Below, piece by piece: positions 27,952-37,521 of a stretch of DNA of 64,000 bases. A model generated the notes under the pieces. That model had not been told where the DNA came from and searched no databases. It saw nothing but the letters and a program-made list of their open reading frames with translations. Position 1 is the first letter of the stretch. Every line of letters begins with the position of its first letter. Both the position numbers and the translations under genes were made by a program. The stretch comes from Pseudomonas fluorescens (lineage in GTDB: Bacteria > Pseudomonadota > Gammaproteobacteria > Pseudomonadales > Pseudomonadaceae), in the NCBI RefSeq assembly GCF_900636825.1, contig NZ_LR134318.1:3195501-3259500 (forward strand), given 5' to 3'.

Positions 27952-28287
27952 ATGATGTCTGTCGCCCTGCCCCTCACGGCTTTGCTCGCGTTCGCCGGTT
28001 ACACCGTTTCGGTGATGCTTCAGGCTGAACAATCCTTGGTTGATTTCGGCATCAGCCTCATGTCCCGCCCCGATACCGCACAAGTAGTCATCGATTTGTA
28101 CCTGTTGGCGACGCTGGCCGGAATATGGATGGTCAAGGACGCACGGTCTCGCGGGCAGACGATCATATCGGTCGTGCCTTATTTGCTGCTGACGTTGGTT
28201 TTCGTATCTATCGGGCCATTGTTGTACCTGGTAGTGCGGGGGTTTAAAGAGCGCAAAAAACTGGCGGTGTCGCCGTCCGCGGGATAA
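27952..28287 (+). CDS. Small membrane protein, DUF2834-like
   Basis: A 111-residue protein with three predicted TM helices: LTALLAFAGYTVSVML, VVIDLYLLATLAGIWMV and VVPYLLLTLVFVSIGPLLYLVV. The conserved-looking core VIDLYLLATLAGIWMVKDAR plus SIGPLLYLVVRG resembles DUF2834 proteins. Function unknown. CAAGGAACG is a reasonable ribosome site; the ATG at 27955 is equally possible. It starts on the opposite strand about 100 bp beyond the candidate attenuator of the threonine dehydratase gene. Confidence 0.75.
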   Translation: MMSVALPLTALLAFAGYTVSVMLQAEQSLVDFGISLMSRPDTAQVVIDLYLLATLAGIWMVKDARSRGQTIISVVPYLLLTLVFVSIGPLLYLVVRGFKERKKLAVSPSAG

Positions 28288-28386
28288 TACGGTCGAAGTA
28301 GCGACACCAGCCTGTCTTTCGCGGGCAAGACCGTCTTCACAGAGCTCGTCTTCACAATGAGGCGCGAGAGCTCCTGTGGAGGACCG

Positions 28387-29532
28387 TCACTTCAAACCTA
28401 ATTTGTACAAGGACCCGTTTTCTTCGTCTGTCAGCACATACAGATAGCCATCTGGGCCCTGACGTACGTCGCGAATGCGCTGTTTGAGCTCACCGAGCAG
28501 GCGCTCCTCATGCACCACCTTGTCGCCATCGAACTGCAAGCGAATCAGTTCCTGGGTGACGAGTGCGCCGATGAATGCGTTGTGTTGCCATGGCTTGAAG
28601 CGATCGGCATCGTAGAACGTCATGCCCGTAATACCCGGCGACTTCTCCCACACATGGTGCGGTGCAACCGTGCCTTCCGCGTCTTTACCCTTGGCTTCGG
28701 GGATCGGTTGCATGGAATAGTTGATGCCATGGGTCGCCATTGGCCAGCCATAATTCTTGCCGCGCTCGATGATGTTGACTTCATCGCCACCGCGCGGGCC
28801 GTGCTCGTTTTCCCACAGCGTACCGGTCCACGGATTGAGTGCCGCGCCCTGCGGATTGCGGTGACCATACGACCAGATCTCCGGACGGACCCCGGACTGG
28901 CCAACAAACGGGTTGTCGTCCGGAACCTTCCCGTCGGGGTAGATCCGCACGATTTCGCCTTGCAGCTTGTCGAGATCCTGCGCAGTCGGCCGATCGTTGT
29001 TTTCACCCAGCATGATGAACAGATAGCCGTCGCGGTCGAATACCAGCCTGGAGCCGAAGTGGTTGCCGACCGAAAGTTTCGGTTCCTGGCGGAAGATCAC
29101 TTGGAAATCCTTGAGTGATTTCAGGTCGTCCGACAGTCGCCCTCGCCCCACCGCTGTTCCGGCCTTGTTGCCAGCGCCTCCGCCCTCGGCGTAGGACAAG
29201 TAGATCAGCCGGTCCTGTTTGAAGTCTGGCGACAGCGCCACGTCGAGCAACCCACCCTGGCCCTTGGCCCAGACTTGCGGGACACCGCTGATCGGTGCCG
29301 ACAGCTTGCCATCGGCACCGACGACGCGCAGTTTGCCCGGTCGCTCGGTGACCAGCATGCCTTGCCGATCCGGCAGAAACGCCAGGGCCCATGGATGCTC
29401 AAGGCCCTCGGTGATGGTGGTGACCTCGATGGTGCCCTGCTCGCTTTGTAGCTCTTTGGCGGCAGCGGCAAATGCCGGCGTGCTGATCAGCGCCCCGGCA
29501 CACAGGCTGGCTAGAAGGGTTTTACGCAACAT
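28387..29532 (-). CDS. PQQ-dependent aldose sugar dehydrogenase (Asd/YliI family)
   Basis: A 381-residue exported beta-propeller enzyme. The signal peptide is LLASLCAGALISTPAFAAA. Family landmarks: ITEGLEHPWALAFLPD, GLLDVALSPDF, VGNHFGSRLVFDRDGYLFIMLGE, SYGHRNPQGAALNPWTGTLWENEHGPRGGDEVNII and NYGWP, ending with IRDVRQGPDGYLYVLTDEENGSLYKL. Such enzymes oxidise aldoses in the periplasm with PQQ and calcium. The next gene upstream (29584-29919, same strand) lies 51 bp away and could be co-transcribed. A plus-strand frame of 202 codons is a shadow. Confidence 0.9.
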   Translation of the reverse strand: MLRKTLLASLCAGALISTPAFAAAAKELQSEQGTIEVTTITEGLEHPWALAFLPDRQGMLVTERPGKLRVVGADGKLSAPISGVPQVWAKGQGGLLDVALSPDFKQDRLIYLSYAEGGGAGNKAGTAVGRGRLSDDLKSLKDFQVIFRQEPKLSVGNHFGSRLVFDRDGYLFIMLGENNDRPTAQDLDKLQGEIVRIYPDGKVPDDNPFVGQSGVRPEIWSYGHRNPQGAALNPWTGTLWENEHGPRGGDEVNIIERGKNYGWPMATHGINYSMQPIPEAKGKDAEGTVAPHHVWEKSPGITGMTFYDADRFKPWQHNAFIGALVTQELIRLQFDGDKVVHEERLLGELKQRIRDVRQGPDGYLYVLTDEENGSLYKLGLK

Positions 29533-29583
29533 GCACGATTCCTTTTGCTCGGTTCAAAGGCTGACAGGCTTCAGTCCTGCCGT

Positions 29584-29919
29584 TCAACGGGTGGTTCCGG
29601 TGCTTCGCGAAGGCGGATTGGGAATGAAGACGGGTGATGTGCTGGGCACCGAACGGATCGGCTGGCCGTTACCGATGCCACGGTTTTCGACGGTCGGCTG
29701 ACGCGGCATTGGCACAGTATTCGGCCCACGGATGGGCGGTGTACTGGGCTGGGTCCCCTGCATGCTATTGGGGTTGGCCCGGCGAATCGGGCTGTTGTAC
29801 GGATTGTTGCTGTTGCCGGTCGGGCTCTGCGCCAGCAACAGCGTAGCCCCAGGCACGTCCGCCTGAGCCCAGCCCGCACCGAGGCTCAGGAAAGCGATGA
29901 CAAACCAGATTCGTTTCAT
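29584..29919 (-). CDS. Small exported Pro/Asn-rich protein, unknown function
   Basis: A 111-residue protein with a signal peptide (MKRIWFVIAFLSLGAGWAQA, cleavage before DV) and a low-complexity mature part rich in Pro, Asn, Ser and Arg (SNNPYNSPIRRANPNSMQG, PPIRGPNTVPMPRQP). I recognise no domain; it is probably disordered. It sits upstream of and co-directional with the sugar dehydrogenase gene and divergent from ku. Confidence 0.65.
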   Translation of the reverse strand: MKRIWFVIAFLSLGAGWAQADVPGATLLLAQSPTGNSNNPYNSPIRRANPNSMQGTQPSTPPIRGPNTVPMPRQPTVENRGIGNGQPIRSVPSTSPVFIPNPPSRSTGTTR

Positions 29920-30108
29920 GGCGCGGCCTCTCGATGCGCAGGGAATAGAGCCTTCGAGTCCACGCTACGCTCCGGGTTCGGATTTGTTAACCCACAGCCG
30001 TTAAACAACATGTAACACGGCTTGACCAAGTGAGCGGATGGCCCCGCAATCACGGGAAACTTTCGTCTTGCCTCGAAGGTCACCTGATCATCACTTGGAG
30101 GACTCGCA

Positions 30109-30975
30109 ATGGCTCGAGCAATCTGGAAAGGCGCGATCAGTTTCGGCTTGGTGCACATCCCCGTCGCACTGGTTTCGGCGACCTCGTCGCAAGGCGTGGA
30201 TTTCGACTGGCTCGACAGCCGCAGCATGGATCCGGTGGGTTACAAGCGAATCAACAAGGTGACCGGCAAGGAAGTCACCAAGGAGCATATCGTCAAGGGT
30301 GTGGCCTATGAAAAAGGTCGCTACGTGGTGCTCAGCGAAGAAGAGATCCGTTCCGCGCACCCGGTTTCAACGCAAACCATCGACATATTTTCCTTTGTTG
30401 ATGCCGAGCAGATTCCGCTGCAGAACATTGATACGCCGTATTACCTGGCCCCCGACAAACGCGGCGGCAAGGTCTACGCGTTGCTGCGCGAAACGTTGAG
30501 CAAAACCAACAAGGTCGCCCTCGCCCGCGTGGTTTTACACACCCGCCAATACCTTGCGGCATTGATGCCGCTGGAATCGGCGCTGGTATTGGTCAAGTTG
30601 CGCTGGCCCCAGGAAGTACGCAGTCTCGATGAACTGGCGCTCGGCAGCGAGGTAACCAAGCCGCAATTGGCTAAAGGTGAGCTGGACATGGCGAAACGCT
30701 TGGTCGAGGACATGAGCGCGGAGTGGAACCCCGACGAATACAAGGATGAATTCGAGGACAAAATAATGGCTCTGGTCGACAAAAAAGCCCATGAAGGCGA
30801 GATCGAGGATGTTGAAACAGTGAGCGGCGAGGAAGAACGCAAGTCGGCCGATGTGATCGATTTGACCGAGCTGCTTAAACGCAGTCTGGGTGGGAAAGCG
30901 CCGGCCAAGCCGAAAGCCAAAGCGGAAAAACCGGCGAAAGCTGCGCCGGCGAAAAAGACCAAGAAGGCGTCCTGA
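30109..30975 (+). CDS. ku: Non-homologous end-joining protein Ku
   Basis: A 288-residue bacterial Ku: MARAIWKGAISFGLVHIPVAL at the start, KGVAYEKGRYVVLSEEEI and IDIFSFVDAEQIPLQNID in the core, and the conserved MALVDKKAHEGEIE near residue 225. The last ~35 residues are a Lys/Ala/Pro tail (KPKAKAEKPAKAAPAKKTKK) of the sort that modulates DNA binding. Ku dimers thread onto broken DNA ends and recruit LigD; no ligD lies in this window. A TTGGAGG site precedes the start. A REP pair follows the stop. Confidence 0.95.
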   Translation: MARAIWKGAISFGLVHIPVALVSATSSQGVDFDWLDSRSMDPVGYKRINKVTGKEVTKEHIVKGVAYEKGRYVVLSEEEIRSAHPVSTQTIDIFSFVDAEQIPLQNIDTPYYLAPDKRGGKVYALLRETLSKTNKVALARVVLHTRQYLAALMPLESALVLVKLRWPQEVRSLDELALGSEVTKPQLAKGELDMAKRLVEDMSAEWNPDEYKDEFEDKIMALVDKKAHEGEIEDVETVSGEEERKSADVIDLTELLKRSLGGKAPAKPKAKAEKPAKAAPAKKTKKAS

Positions 30976-31000
30976 AAAAATCGGGATGACTTTTAGCGCT

Positions 31001-31070
31001 TTATCGCGAGCAGGCTCACTCCCACAGGGCGACGCATTTCAAATGAAGGAGCGAGCCTGCTCGCGAAACG
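31001..31070. repeat. REP palindrome pair downstream of ku
   Basis: TATCGCGAGCAGGCTCACTC-CCACAGG and GAGCGAGCCTGCTCGCGAAA face each other across about 20 bp. This is the classic GTGGGAGCGAGCCTGCTCGCGA family. It lies between the convergent genes ku and lpxO and could form a bidirectional hairpin. Confidence 0.85.
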
Positions 31071-31092
31071 GCCAATAAGACCGCCAAAAACA

Positions 31093-32004
31093 TCAAATCA
31101 GAATGAAGATCGCCAGCAAAGCACCAAAAATCGCCCATTTTTCCAAGTAGTAGAGCTTGCGATTGCGCTTCTTCAGTTCCTTACCGCGCAAACGAATCTT
31201 GTAGATCTTGGTAAACAAGCGGTTGATGCCACCCGTCTTGTCACCCGCATCGTTGGGCGCACCTGCCGCCGACATCACGGTCCGGCTGAACCAACGGTTG
31301 AACGCCGACGCCCAGCGGTATTTCATCGGCCGCTCGATGTCGCAGAACAGGATGATACGGTTCTTGTCAGTGGTGTTTTCCGCGTAATGGATAAACGTCT
31401 CGTCGAACATCACCGCTTCGCCATCGCGCCAATGGTAGTTCTCGCCGTCGACATTTATATAGCAACCCGCATCGTTAGGCGTTTCCAGCCCAAGGTGATA
31501 GCGGTACGAGCCCGCATAGGGGTCGCGGTGGCGCACCAGTTTCGAGCCCGGTGGCAGCTCGGCAAACATCGCCGCTTTGATCGAGCCGATGCTTTGCACC
31601 AGTTCAGTCGTGCGCGGGCACAGTTTCATCGCAGACGGATGACTGTCGCCGTACCATTTCAGATAAAAGCGTTTCCAGCCGGTTTTGAAAAAAGAGTTGA
31701 AGCCGACATCGTCATACTGACTGGAACGTTTGATCTCGCCGGCACGCAGCAGATTCTGGCCTTCTTCGCGAATCTCCTGCCAATGCGCCTGTAACGGGCT
31801 GAGATCAGGAAACTCCGCCGGATCCAGAAAAGGCTTGTTGGGTTTTTTCGAAAACAGATAAAGGAAGCAATTGATCGGCGCGAGAAACGACGAGTGATCG
31901 CTGAGCTGGCGCCCCAGCTTGTGGCGCACACGGCCCCGCAGATGAACGTATGCAATCGAAATGACATAAACAGCAGCGATGATAAGTTTCACGGAAATTG
32001 TCAC
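31093..32004 (-). CDS. lpxO: Lipid A 2-hydroxylase LpxO (aspartyl/asparaginyl beta-hydroxylase family)
   Basis: A 303-residue Fe(II)/2-oxoglutarate dioxygenase anchored at both ends by TM segments (LIIAAVYVISIAYVHL and WAIFGALLAIFILI). The iron ligands lie in LVRHRDPYAGSYRYHLGL (HxD) and the distal His in FIHYAENTTDKNRIILFCD. LpxO adds a 2-hydroxyl to the secondary acyl chain of lipid A, which strengthens the outer membrane and affects resistance to cationic peptides. The 366-bp region upstream is shared with the divergent ybiT gene. Confidence 0.9.
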   Translation of the reverse strand: MTISVKLIIAAVYVISIAYVHLRGRVRHKLGRQLSDHSSFLAPINCFLYLFSKKPNKPFLDPAEFPDLSPLQAHWQEIREEGQNLLRAGEIKRSSQYDDVGFNSFFKTGWKRFYLKWYGDSHPSAMKLCPRTTELVQSIGSIKAAMFAELPPGSKLVRHRDPYAGSYRYHLGLETPNDAGCYINVDGENYHWRDGEAVMFDETFIHYAENTTDKNRIILFCDIERPMKYRWASAFNRWFSRTVMSAAGAPNDAGDKTGGINRLFTKIYKIRLRGKELKKRNRKLYYLEKWAIFGALLAIFILI

Positions 32005-32370
32005 ACGTCAGAAATGAAAAAACTGCGCGCCGGGCTGCTTGAGGCCCTGCGTCTTGTGCAGCGGTCTGAATCCCAATGGCACGTCCTTGAGCCCGCGCCG
32101 CTTCAAGCGCTGAGTGAATGGATGGCATTTTAGCCACACTTTGTAACCGATAGTGAACCTTGATCTGTGAAAAACTGTCTCGCGTTTGCGACGATTGGCA
32201 TTCGAGCGGTCATCGCCCTATCGTTTAAAGAGCCAGACCAGTACAATCGCCGCCAAACTTTACGCGCCCCCCTTGGTTGATGACGGGTCTCTCCCGCCTC
32301 AGCGCACTCTGACTCGGGCCAAGCGCTCAAGCCGCACCCTCGCTACTCGAATGCTTCGCAGGAAAAACTC
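32005..32370. other. 366-bp divergent intergenic region, lpxO / ybiT
   Basis: No gene, repeat or riboswitch that I can support. Open frames on both strands here (for example 31805-32137 minus) lack ribosome sites and recognisable product. It must contain the divergent promoters, but no strong -35/-10 pair stood out. Confidence 0.5.
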
Positions 32371-33957
32371 TTGATCTCTACAGCTAACATCACGATGCAG
32401 TTCGGCGCAAAGCCGCTCTTCGAAAACGTTTCGGTCAAATTCGGCGCGGGTAACCGCTATGGCCTGATCGGCGCCAACGGTTGCGGCAAGTCGACCTTCA
32501 TGAAGATTCTCGGCGGCGACCTCGATCCGTCCGCCGGTCAGGTGATGCTCGAGCCGAACGTGCGTCTGGGTAAATTGCGCCAGGACCAGTTCGCCTACGA
32601 AGAATTCACCGTGATCGACACCGTGATCATGGGTCACGAGGAGTTGTGGAAGGTCAAAGCCGAGCGCGATCGCATCTACTCGCTGCCGGAAATGTCCGAA
32701 GAAGACGGCATGGCCGTGGCCGAGCTGGAAACCGAGTTCGCCGAGATGGACGGCTACACCGCTGAATCCCGCGCAGGCGAACTGTTGCTGGGTCTGGGTA
32801 TTCCGCTGGAACAGCATTTCGGGCCGATGAGCGAAGTATCGCCAGGCTGGAAACTGCGCGTGTTGCTAGCGCAGGCGTTGTTCTCTGATCCTGAAGTGCT
32901 GTTGCTCGACGAACCGACCAACCACCTGGACATCAACACCATTCGCTGGCTGGAAAACATCCTGACCCAGCGTAACAGCCTGATGATCATCATTTCTCAC
33001 GACCGTCACTTCCTGAACAGCGTGTGCACGCACATGGCTGACCTGGATTACGGCGAGCTGCGTCTGTTCCCGGGCAACTACGACGAGTACATGACCGTGG
33101 CGACCCAGTCCCGCGAGCAGCTGCTGTCGGACAACGCGAAGAAGAAAGCGCAGATTTCCGAGCTGCAATCGTTCGTCAGCCGCTTCTCGGCGAACGCCTC
33201 GAAAGCCAAGCAGGCGACCTCCCGCGCCAAGGCGATCGACAAGATTCAGCTGGCCGAGGTCAAGCCTTCCAGCCGTGTCAGCCCGTTCATCCGCTTCGAG
33301 CAGAACAAAAAGCTGCACCGTCAGGCCGTCATGGTCGAAAAAATGGCCAAGGGTTTCGACGGCAAGCCACTGTTCAAAGACTTCAGCTTCCAGGTTGAAG
33401 CCGGCGAGCGCGTAGCGATCATCGGCCCGAACGGCATCGGCAAGACCACCCTGCTGCGCACCCTGGTCAACGAACTGACCCCGGATGCCGGTAGCGTCAA
33501 GTGGACCGACGCCGCGGAACTGGGGTATTACGCCCAGGATCACGCGCACGACTTCGAAGACGACGTCACGCTGTTCGACTGGATGGGTCAGTGGACCCAG
33601 GGCGAGCAGATGATCCGCGGCACTTTGGGTCGCATGCTGTTCTCCAACGACGAAATTCTCAAGTCGGTCAAAGTGATTTCCGGTGGTGAACAAGGTCGCA
33701 TGCTGTTCGGCAAGCTGATCCTGCAAAAGCCGAACGTGCTGATCATGGACGAACCAACCAACCACCTGGATATGGAATCGATCGAGGCGCTGAACCTGGC
33801 GCTGGAAAATTATCCGGGCACGCTGATCTTCGTCAGCCACGACCGTGAGTTCGTATCGTCCCTGGCCACGCGCATCATCGAGCTGAGCCCGAACGGCGTG
33901 ACCGACTTCAGCGGCACTTATGACGACTACCTGCGTAGCCAGGGTGTGGTGTTTTAA
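32371..33957 (+). CDS. ybiT: ABC-F family ATPase, YbiT type
   Basis: A 528-residue soluble protein with two ATPase cassettes and no TM domain. Cassette 1: [24 protein letters not shown] as the signature region, [11 protein letters not shown]. The linker (PtIM) follows [10 protein letters not shown] and is Lys/Ala-rich. Cassette 2: [33 protein letters not shown]. The translation start is TTG at 32371, matching the N-terminus of E. coli YbiT (..NVTMQFG), with AGGAAA upstream. ABC-F proteins bind the ribosomal E site and relieve stalled translation. A 324-codon minus-strand frame is a shadow. Confidence 0.93.
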   Translation: MISTANITMQFGAKPLFENVSVKFGAGNRYGLIGANGCGKSTFMKILGGDLDPSAGQVMLEPNVRLGKLRQDQFAYEEFTVIDTVIMGHEELWKVKAERDRIYSLPEMSEEDGMAVAELETEFAEMDGYTAESRAGELLLGLGIPLEQHFGPMSEVSPGWKLRVLLAQALFSDPEVLLLDEPTNHLDINTIRWLENILTQRNSLMIIISHDRHFLNSVCTHMADLDYGELRLFPGNYDEYMTVATQSREQLLSDNAKKKAQISELQSFVSRFSANASKAKQATSRAKAIDKIQLAEVKPSSRVSPFIRFEQNKKLHRQAVMVEKMAKGFDGKPLFKDFSFQVEAGERVAIIGPNGIGKTTLLRTLVNELTPDAGSVKWTDAAELGYYAQDHAHDFEDDVTLFDWMGQWTQGEQMIRGTLGRMLFSNDEILKSVKVISGGEQGRMLFGKLILQKPNVLIMDEPTNHLDMESIEALNLALENYPGTLIFVSHDREFVSSLATRIIELSPNGVTDFSGTYDDYLRSQGVVF

Positions 33958-33995
33958 GGGCAGCTTTTAGTTTCAAGCGGCAAGCTGCAAGTTGA

Positions 33996-34026
33996 AAGCC
34001 CTGTCCATGTGACGGGGCTTTTTGCA
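33996..34026 (+). terminator. Rho-independent terminator after ybiT
   Basis: AAAGCCCTGT, a short loop, then GACGGGGCTTTTT: a G/C-rich stem with one mismatch, ending in a T run. It lies 39 bp after the ybiT stop. Confidence 0.75.
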
Positions 34027-34059
34027 TTTCAGGATCAGGAACTTGTTGGTGCGCAGATA

Positions 34060-34125
34060 TTCGCGAGCAGGCTCGCTCCCACAGGGAAATGCGTTCAAAT
34101 GTGGGAGCGAGCCTGCTCGCGATGG
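34060..34125. repeat. REP palindrome pair between ybiT and the MFS gene
   Basis: TTCGCGAGCAGGCTCGCTCC and GGAGCGAGCCTGCTCGCGAT face each other across about 22 bp. It is the same family as 31001-31070 and 38819-38909. The rest of 33958-34262 holds the terminator and no gene. Confidence 0.88.
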
Positions 34126-34262
34126 GGCCGTCAGCAGCGCCGTCAATCCACGTTGGAGCCGCCGGAGGCTGCGAGGTTTTGATCGTTAGCCTGCTTTCTT
34201 TTCTTTCTGGCGCGCGCCATGATATCGGCAACTCTCCCACCGCCGCCCGCGAACGAGTGCTC

Positions 34263-35444
34263 ATGTCTGCGCAGCAAACGCAAAGCTCCCTGGCGATCAC
34301 TCTGCAGATCGTCTCCATCGTTTTCTATACCTTTATCGCTTTCCTCTGCATCGGTTTGCCGATCGCGGTGTTGCCTGGGTATGTCCACGAGCAATTGGGC
34401 TTCAGCGCGATCATTGCGGGGCTGGTGATCGGCTCGCAGTACCTCGCCACCCTGCTCAGCCGCCCCATGGCCGGACGTTTGTCGGACACCATCGGCACCA
34501 AACGGGCGATCGTTTATGGCCTCTGGGGCATTGTGCTCAGCGGCGTACTGACGTTGGTATCGACGTTACTGCAAAGCTTCCCGCTGACCAGTCTGTTGAT
34601 GCTGATCGTCGGGCGCCTGCTGCTCGGTATCGCGCAGGGCCTGATCGGCGTCGGCACGATCAGTTGGTGCATGGGCCAGGTCGGCGTCGAACATACGGCG
34701 AAATCCATCGGCTGGAACGGCATCGCTTCCTACGGGGCGATTGCGATTGGCGCACCGTTGGGCGTAGTGATGGTCGCTGAATACGGCTTTGTCAGCCTGG
34801 GCATCGCTTTGTCGGCATTGGCGGCGGGTGCGTTGTGGTTGATCCGCAACAAGCCGTCAGTGCCGGTGATTCGTGGGGAGCGGCTGTCGTTCTGGGCGGT
34901 ATTCGGTAAGATCGCGCCGTTTGGCGCCAGCCTGACGCTGGCTTCAATCGGTTACGGCACGCTGACTACGTTCATCACGCTCTATTACCTCAACCGAGGC
35001 TGGAGCGGCGCGGCGTACTGCCTGACGGTGTTTGGTGTGTGTTTCATTCTGTCGCGGCTACTGTTCCTATCCGCGATCGCACGGTTTGGCGGGTTCGCCT
35101 CGGCCATCGTCTGCATGACAGTCGAAACCGTCGGCCTGGTGATGTTGTGGCTCGCGCCCTCCACCGCTTATGCACTGATTGGCGCGGGGCTGGCGGGGTT
35201 TGGCCTGTCGTTGGTATATCCGGCGTTGGGCGTGGAAGCGATCAAGCAGGTGCCAAGTTCAAGCCGTGGCTCGGGGCTGGGGGCTTATGCGGTGTTCTTC
35301 GATTTGGCACTGGCGATTGCCGGGCCGTTGATGGGCGCAGTGGCGTTGAATCTGGGGTACTCGTGGATCTTCTTTAGCGCGGCATTGTTGTCGGTGACCG
35401 GGTTGGGCCTGACGCTGTTGCTCAAGCGTCGTGCTACTTCATGA
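34263..35444 (+). CDS. MFS transporter, YhhS-like
   Basis: A 393-residue, twelve-TM major facilitator. The loop 2-3 motif is SRPMAGRLSDTIGTKRAIVYG, the MFS signature between TM2 and TM3. Further conserved blocks are GRLLLGIAQGLIGVGTISWCMG in TM4 and GFGLSLVYPALGVEAIKQVP in the second half. The similarity to YhhS/YfcJ-type carriers suggests efflux of small molecules, but the substrate is unknown. I use the ATG at 34263; the frame extends upstream to 34089 through REP sequence, which is not credible coding DNA. Confidence 0.86.
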   Translation: MSAQQTQSSLAITLQIVSIVFYTFIAFLCIGLPIAVLPGYVHEQLGFSAIIAGLVIGSQYLATLLSRPMAGRLSDTIGTKRAIVYGLWGIVLSGVLTLVSTLLQSFPLTSLLMLIVGRLLLGIAQGLIGVGTISWCMGQVGVEHTAKSIGWNGIASYGAIAIGAPLGVVMVAEYGFVSLGIALSALAAGALWLIRNKPSVPVIRGERLSFWAVFGKIAPFGASLTLASIGYGTLTTFITLYYLNRGWSGAAYCLTVFGVCFILSRLLFLSAIARFGGFASAIVCMTVETVGLVMLWLAPSTAYALIGAGLAGFGLSLVYPALGVEAIKQVPSSSRGSGLGAYAVFFDLALAIAGPLMGAVALNLGYSWIFFSAALLSVTGLGLTLLLKRRATS

Positions 35445-35456
35445 AACACCTATCCC

Positions 35457-35556
35457 CTGTAGGAGCTGACGAGTGCAACGAGGCTGCGATCTTTTGACTT
35501 TGATTTTTTTCAAGATCAAAAGATCGCAGCCTCGTTGCACTCGTCAGCTCCTACAA
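35457..35556. repeat. REPIN between convergent MFS and hydrolase genes
   Basis: TGTAGGAGCTGACGAGTGCA ACGAGGCTGCGATC and the reverse arm GATCGCAGCCTCGTTGCACT CGTCAGCTCCTAC form an almost perfect ~100-bp inverted repeat with a short AT-rich centre. It could serve as a terminator for both neighbours. Its arms match the units of the 53949-55103 array. Confidence 0.9.
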
Positions 35557-35576
35557 GGATATGTGTGGTGATGAAG

Positions 35577-36614
35577 TTATTGATCTGCCGTCTGCATACC
35601 CGCGCGGGTCTGTCGGCCTAGCGCATGAGCAAAAAACCGCCCGGCCTCGGAAATCAGGTTGCGATGGATGTCCTCCCGATCCACGCCATCGGCGTCGGTA
35701 CACAGGGCCGGCATGGCGCGAATCTGCTCTTCGTTGCATGGCGCCATGAACACGAAATGCCCTGCCCCGGCCAGCAGTTTGAAGTCCGGTGCGGTGGGCA
35801 GTTTGCGCGCCAGGGCGGCGGCGTTTTTATCGAACGCGACGAGCTTGTCGCCGTCACCGCTATAGAGCAGCACCGGCACATGCACATCCGCCAATGTATG
35901 ACGGCCGAATTTAAGGCTCAGCGGCGCCATCAACAACAACGCGTGAACCCGCGGATCGGCCACCGGCTGCAGGTCATCGCGATCAACGATCAATTCGCCT
36001 TGCGTGTTGCAGGCATCATGATCGTCCGGGCGCTCCTGGCAGTAGCGGCGCAGGCGATCCAGATCCGGTTGCGCTCCGGAAAGAATCAACGCGGTCTCGC
36101 CACCGGCTGAATAACCAATGACCCCGACCTGATCAGCATTGACGAACGGCGCGAGCATGTTGTCGCCGAGGGTTGCGGTGATCGCCTGGGAAATCTGGAT
36201 CGGCCGTCCGTAAAGATTGCTCAGCGTGCCAAGTCGGCTGTGGTCGCGCGAGTTGTCACCGGGATGAATCACCGCCACCACCACAAAGCCCTTACGTGCC
36301 AGCGAAGTGGCCAGATCATGCAACGCCAGCGGCGTGCCGGTGTTGCCGTGGGATAGCATCAGCATCGGAAAGCGGCCGATTGCGACCTTGGTGTCTTCGC
36401 CGGCTTCGACTGAATAACCGTCAAGCAAACTCATGTGCTCACGGTCACTGGAGGGGTAAAACGCGATGGCGCGCATCGGTTGCAGATCGAGCGGGTCGAG
36501 AAAGGTCATCTCGTGATAACCGACACTCCAGACGGGATGGCGTCCCGGCGCGGCGTGCACTGAATTCAGGCCGCCCAGCAGGCAAATCAGCAACACTGCA
36601 CAAAGATGCCTCAT
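35577..36614 (-). CDS. Exported alpha/beta hydrolase (dienelactone-hydrolase / PAF-AH-like)
   Basis: A 345-residue protein with a signal peptide (MRHLCAVLLICLLGGLNSVHA-AP). The hydrolase core shows LMLSHGNTGTPLALHDLATSLARKGFVVVAVIHPGDN (oxyanion region), the nucleophile elbow GYSAGG, and the late GAGHFVFMAPC containing the catalytic His. The family includes lipases and carboxylic-ester hydrolases; the substrate is unknown. The start at 36614 is preferred over 36665, since it restores the signal peptide. Confidence 0.83.
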   Translation of the reverse strand: MRHLCAVLLICLLGGLNSVHAAPGRHPVWSVGYHEMTFLDPLDLQPMRAIAFYPSSDREHMSLLDGYSVEAGEDTKVAIGRFPMLMLSHGNTGTPLALHDLATSLARKGFVVVAVIHPGDNSRDHSRLGTLSNLYGRPIQISQAITATLGDNMLAPFVNADQVGVIGYSAGGETALILSGAQPDLDRLRRYCQERPDDHDACNTQGELIVDRDDLQPVADPRVHALLLMAPLSLKFGRHTLADVHVPVLLYSGDGDKLVAFDKNAAALARKLPTAPDFKLLAGAGHFVFMAPCNEEQIRAMPALCTDADGVDREDIHRNLISEAGRFFAHALGRQTRAGMQTADQ

Positions 36615-36783
36615 GGAATGCCCCACCCTGTTGGACCGCGTCGTCGGATGTGCTGAAAACTGCATAACCCGGGCCAGATTATGTAACAGCCAGAAACAAA
36701 AAACTCCGTATTCGGCCCTTGCGGAACCAGAATACAGAGTTTTTCGGGTACTACCTGAACATCAGCTGTTTTTTACGCAAGCC

Positions 36784-37395
36784 TTACGCGGCAGCGAACA
36801 GTTGCTCGCTGATCTTCGCTTGAGCGGCAGTCATCGCGTTGTTCCGCACTTCTTCGCCATACGCCAGACCTTCGGCGCGAACGATTTCGATATCGGTGAT
36901 GCCGAGGAAGCCCAGCACCAGCTTCAGATATTCTTCGTGAGCGATGCCACTGGCCTGACCCGCGTGGATGCCGCCGGAGGTGGAGACGATCACTACTTTT
37001 TTGCCACCGCACAGGCCTTCAGGGCCGGCTTCGGTGTAACGGAAGGTCTGGCCGGCGACGGCGACACGGTCGATCCAGGCTTTGAGTTGGGTCGGCACGG
37101 TGAAGTTATACATTGGCGCGGCGATGACGACGGCGTCGGCGGCGATGAATTCGGCCAGCGTCGAAGCGCTCAGGTCGGCTTCATGCTGTTGCGCGGCGTC
37201 ACGCAGTTCGGCGGTGGTGCCCGCAGCCACCAGCGTCGTCGACGAGAAGTGGCTGATAGCGTCGGCGGCCAGGTCACGATAAGTCACCACAGCGCCGGGC
37301 TCGGCAGCCTGCCAGGCTTTGACGACTTCGCTGCTCAACTGACGGGAAGCCGAGTTGTCGCCCAGAATGCTCGAATCGATATGCAGCAGTTTCAT
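36784..37395 (-). CDS. azoR: FMN-dependent NADH-azoreductase
   Basis: A 203-residue flavodoxin-fold enzyme: [21 protein letters not shown] (phosphate-binding loop for FMN), [19 protein letters not shown] and the [12 protein letters not shown] loop. It reduces azo compounds and quinones with NADH. An AGGAG site precedes the start. It is divergent from a LysR regulator across 126 bp containing a TGTCC-N8-GGACA palindrome, so it is probably that regulator's target. Confidence 0.93.
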   Translation of the reverse strand: MKLLHIDSSILGDNSASRQLSSEVVKAWQAAEPGAVVTYRDLAADAISHFSSTTLVAAGTTAELRDAAQQHEADLSASTLAEFIAADAVVIAAPMYNFTVPTQLKAWIDRVAVAGQTFRYTEAGPEGLCGGKKVVIVSTSGGIHAGQASGIAHEEYLKLVLGFLGITDIEIVRAEGLAYGEEVRNNAMTAAQAKISEQLFAAA

Positions 37396-37490
37396 GTGAA
37401 TTCTCCTGAAATGATCGCCGGTGGCGACGGAATGAAGACAATCCTACGCAAGAAACCAATGGATGATTAGCCGCCTGGAATGCGATAGTT

Positions 37491-37508
37491 TGTCCCATTG
37501 ATAGGACA
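37491..37508. promoter_or_regulatory. Candidate LysR-type operator between azoR and its regulator
   Basis: A perfect interrupted palindrome, TGTCC-N8-GGACA, 13 bp upstream of the LysR start at 37522. It fits the T-N11-A style of LysR recognition sites and is well placed for autoregulation and for azoR control. Confidence 0.5.
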
Positions 37509-37521
37509 GTTGGATTTGACC

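Noticed and set aside
36613-37470. Plus-strand 285-codon frame
   Set aside because: Antisense to azoR and the hydrolase start; no recognisable product.
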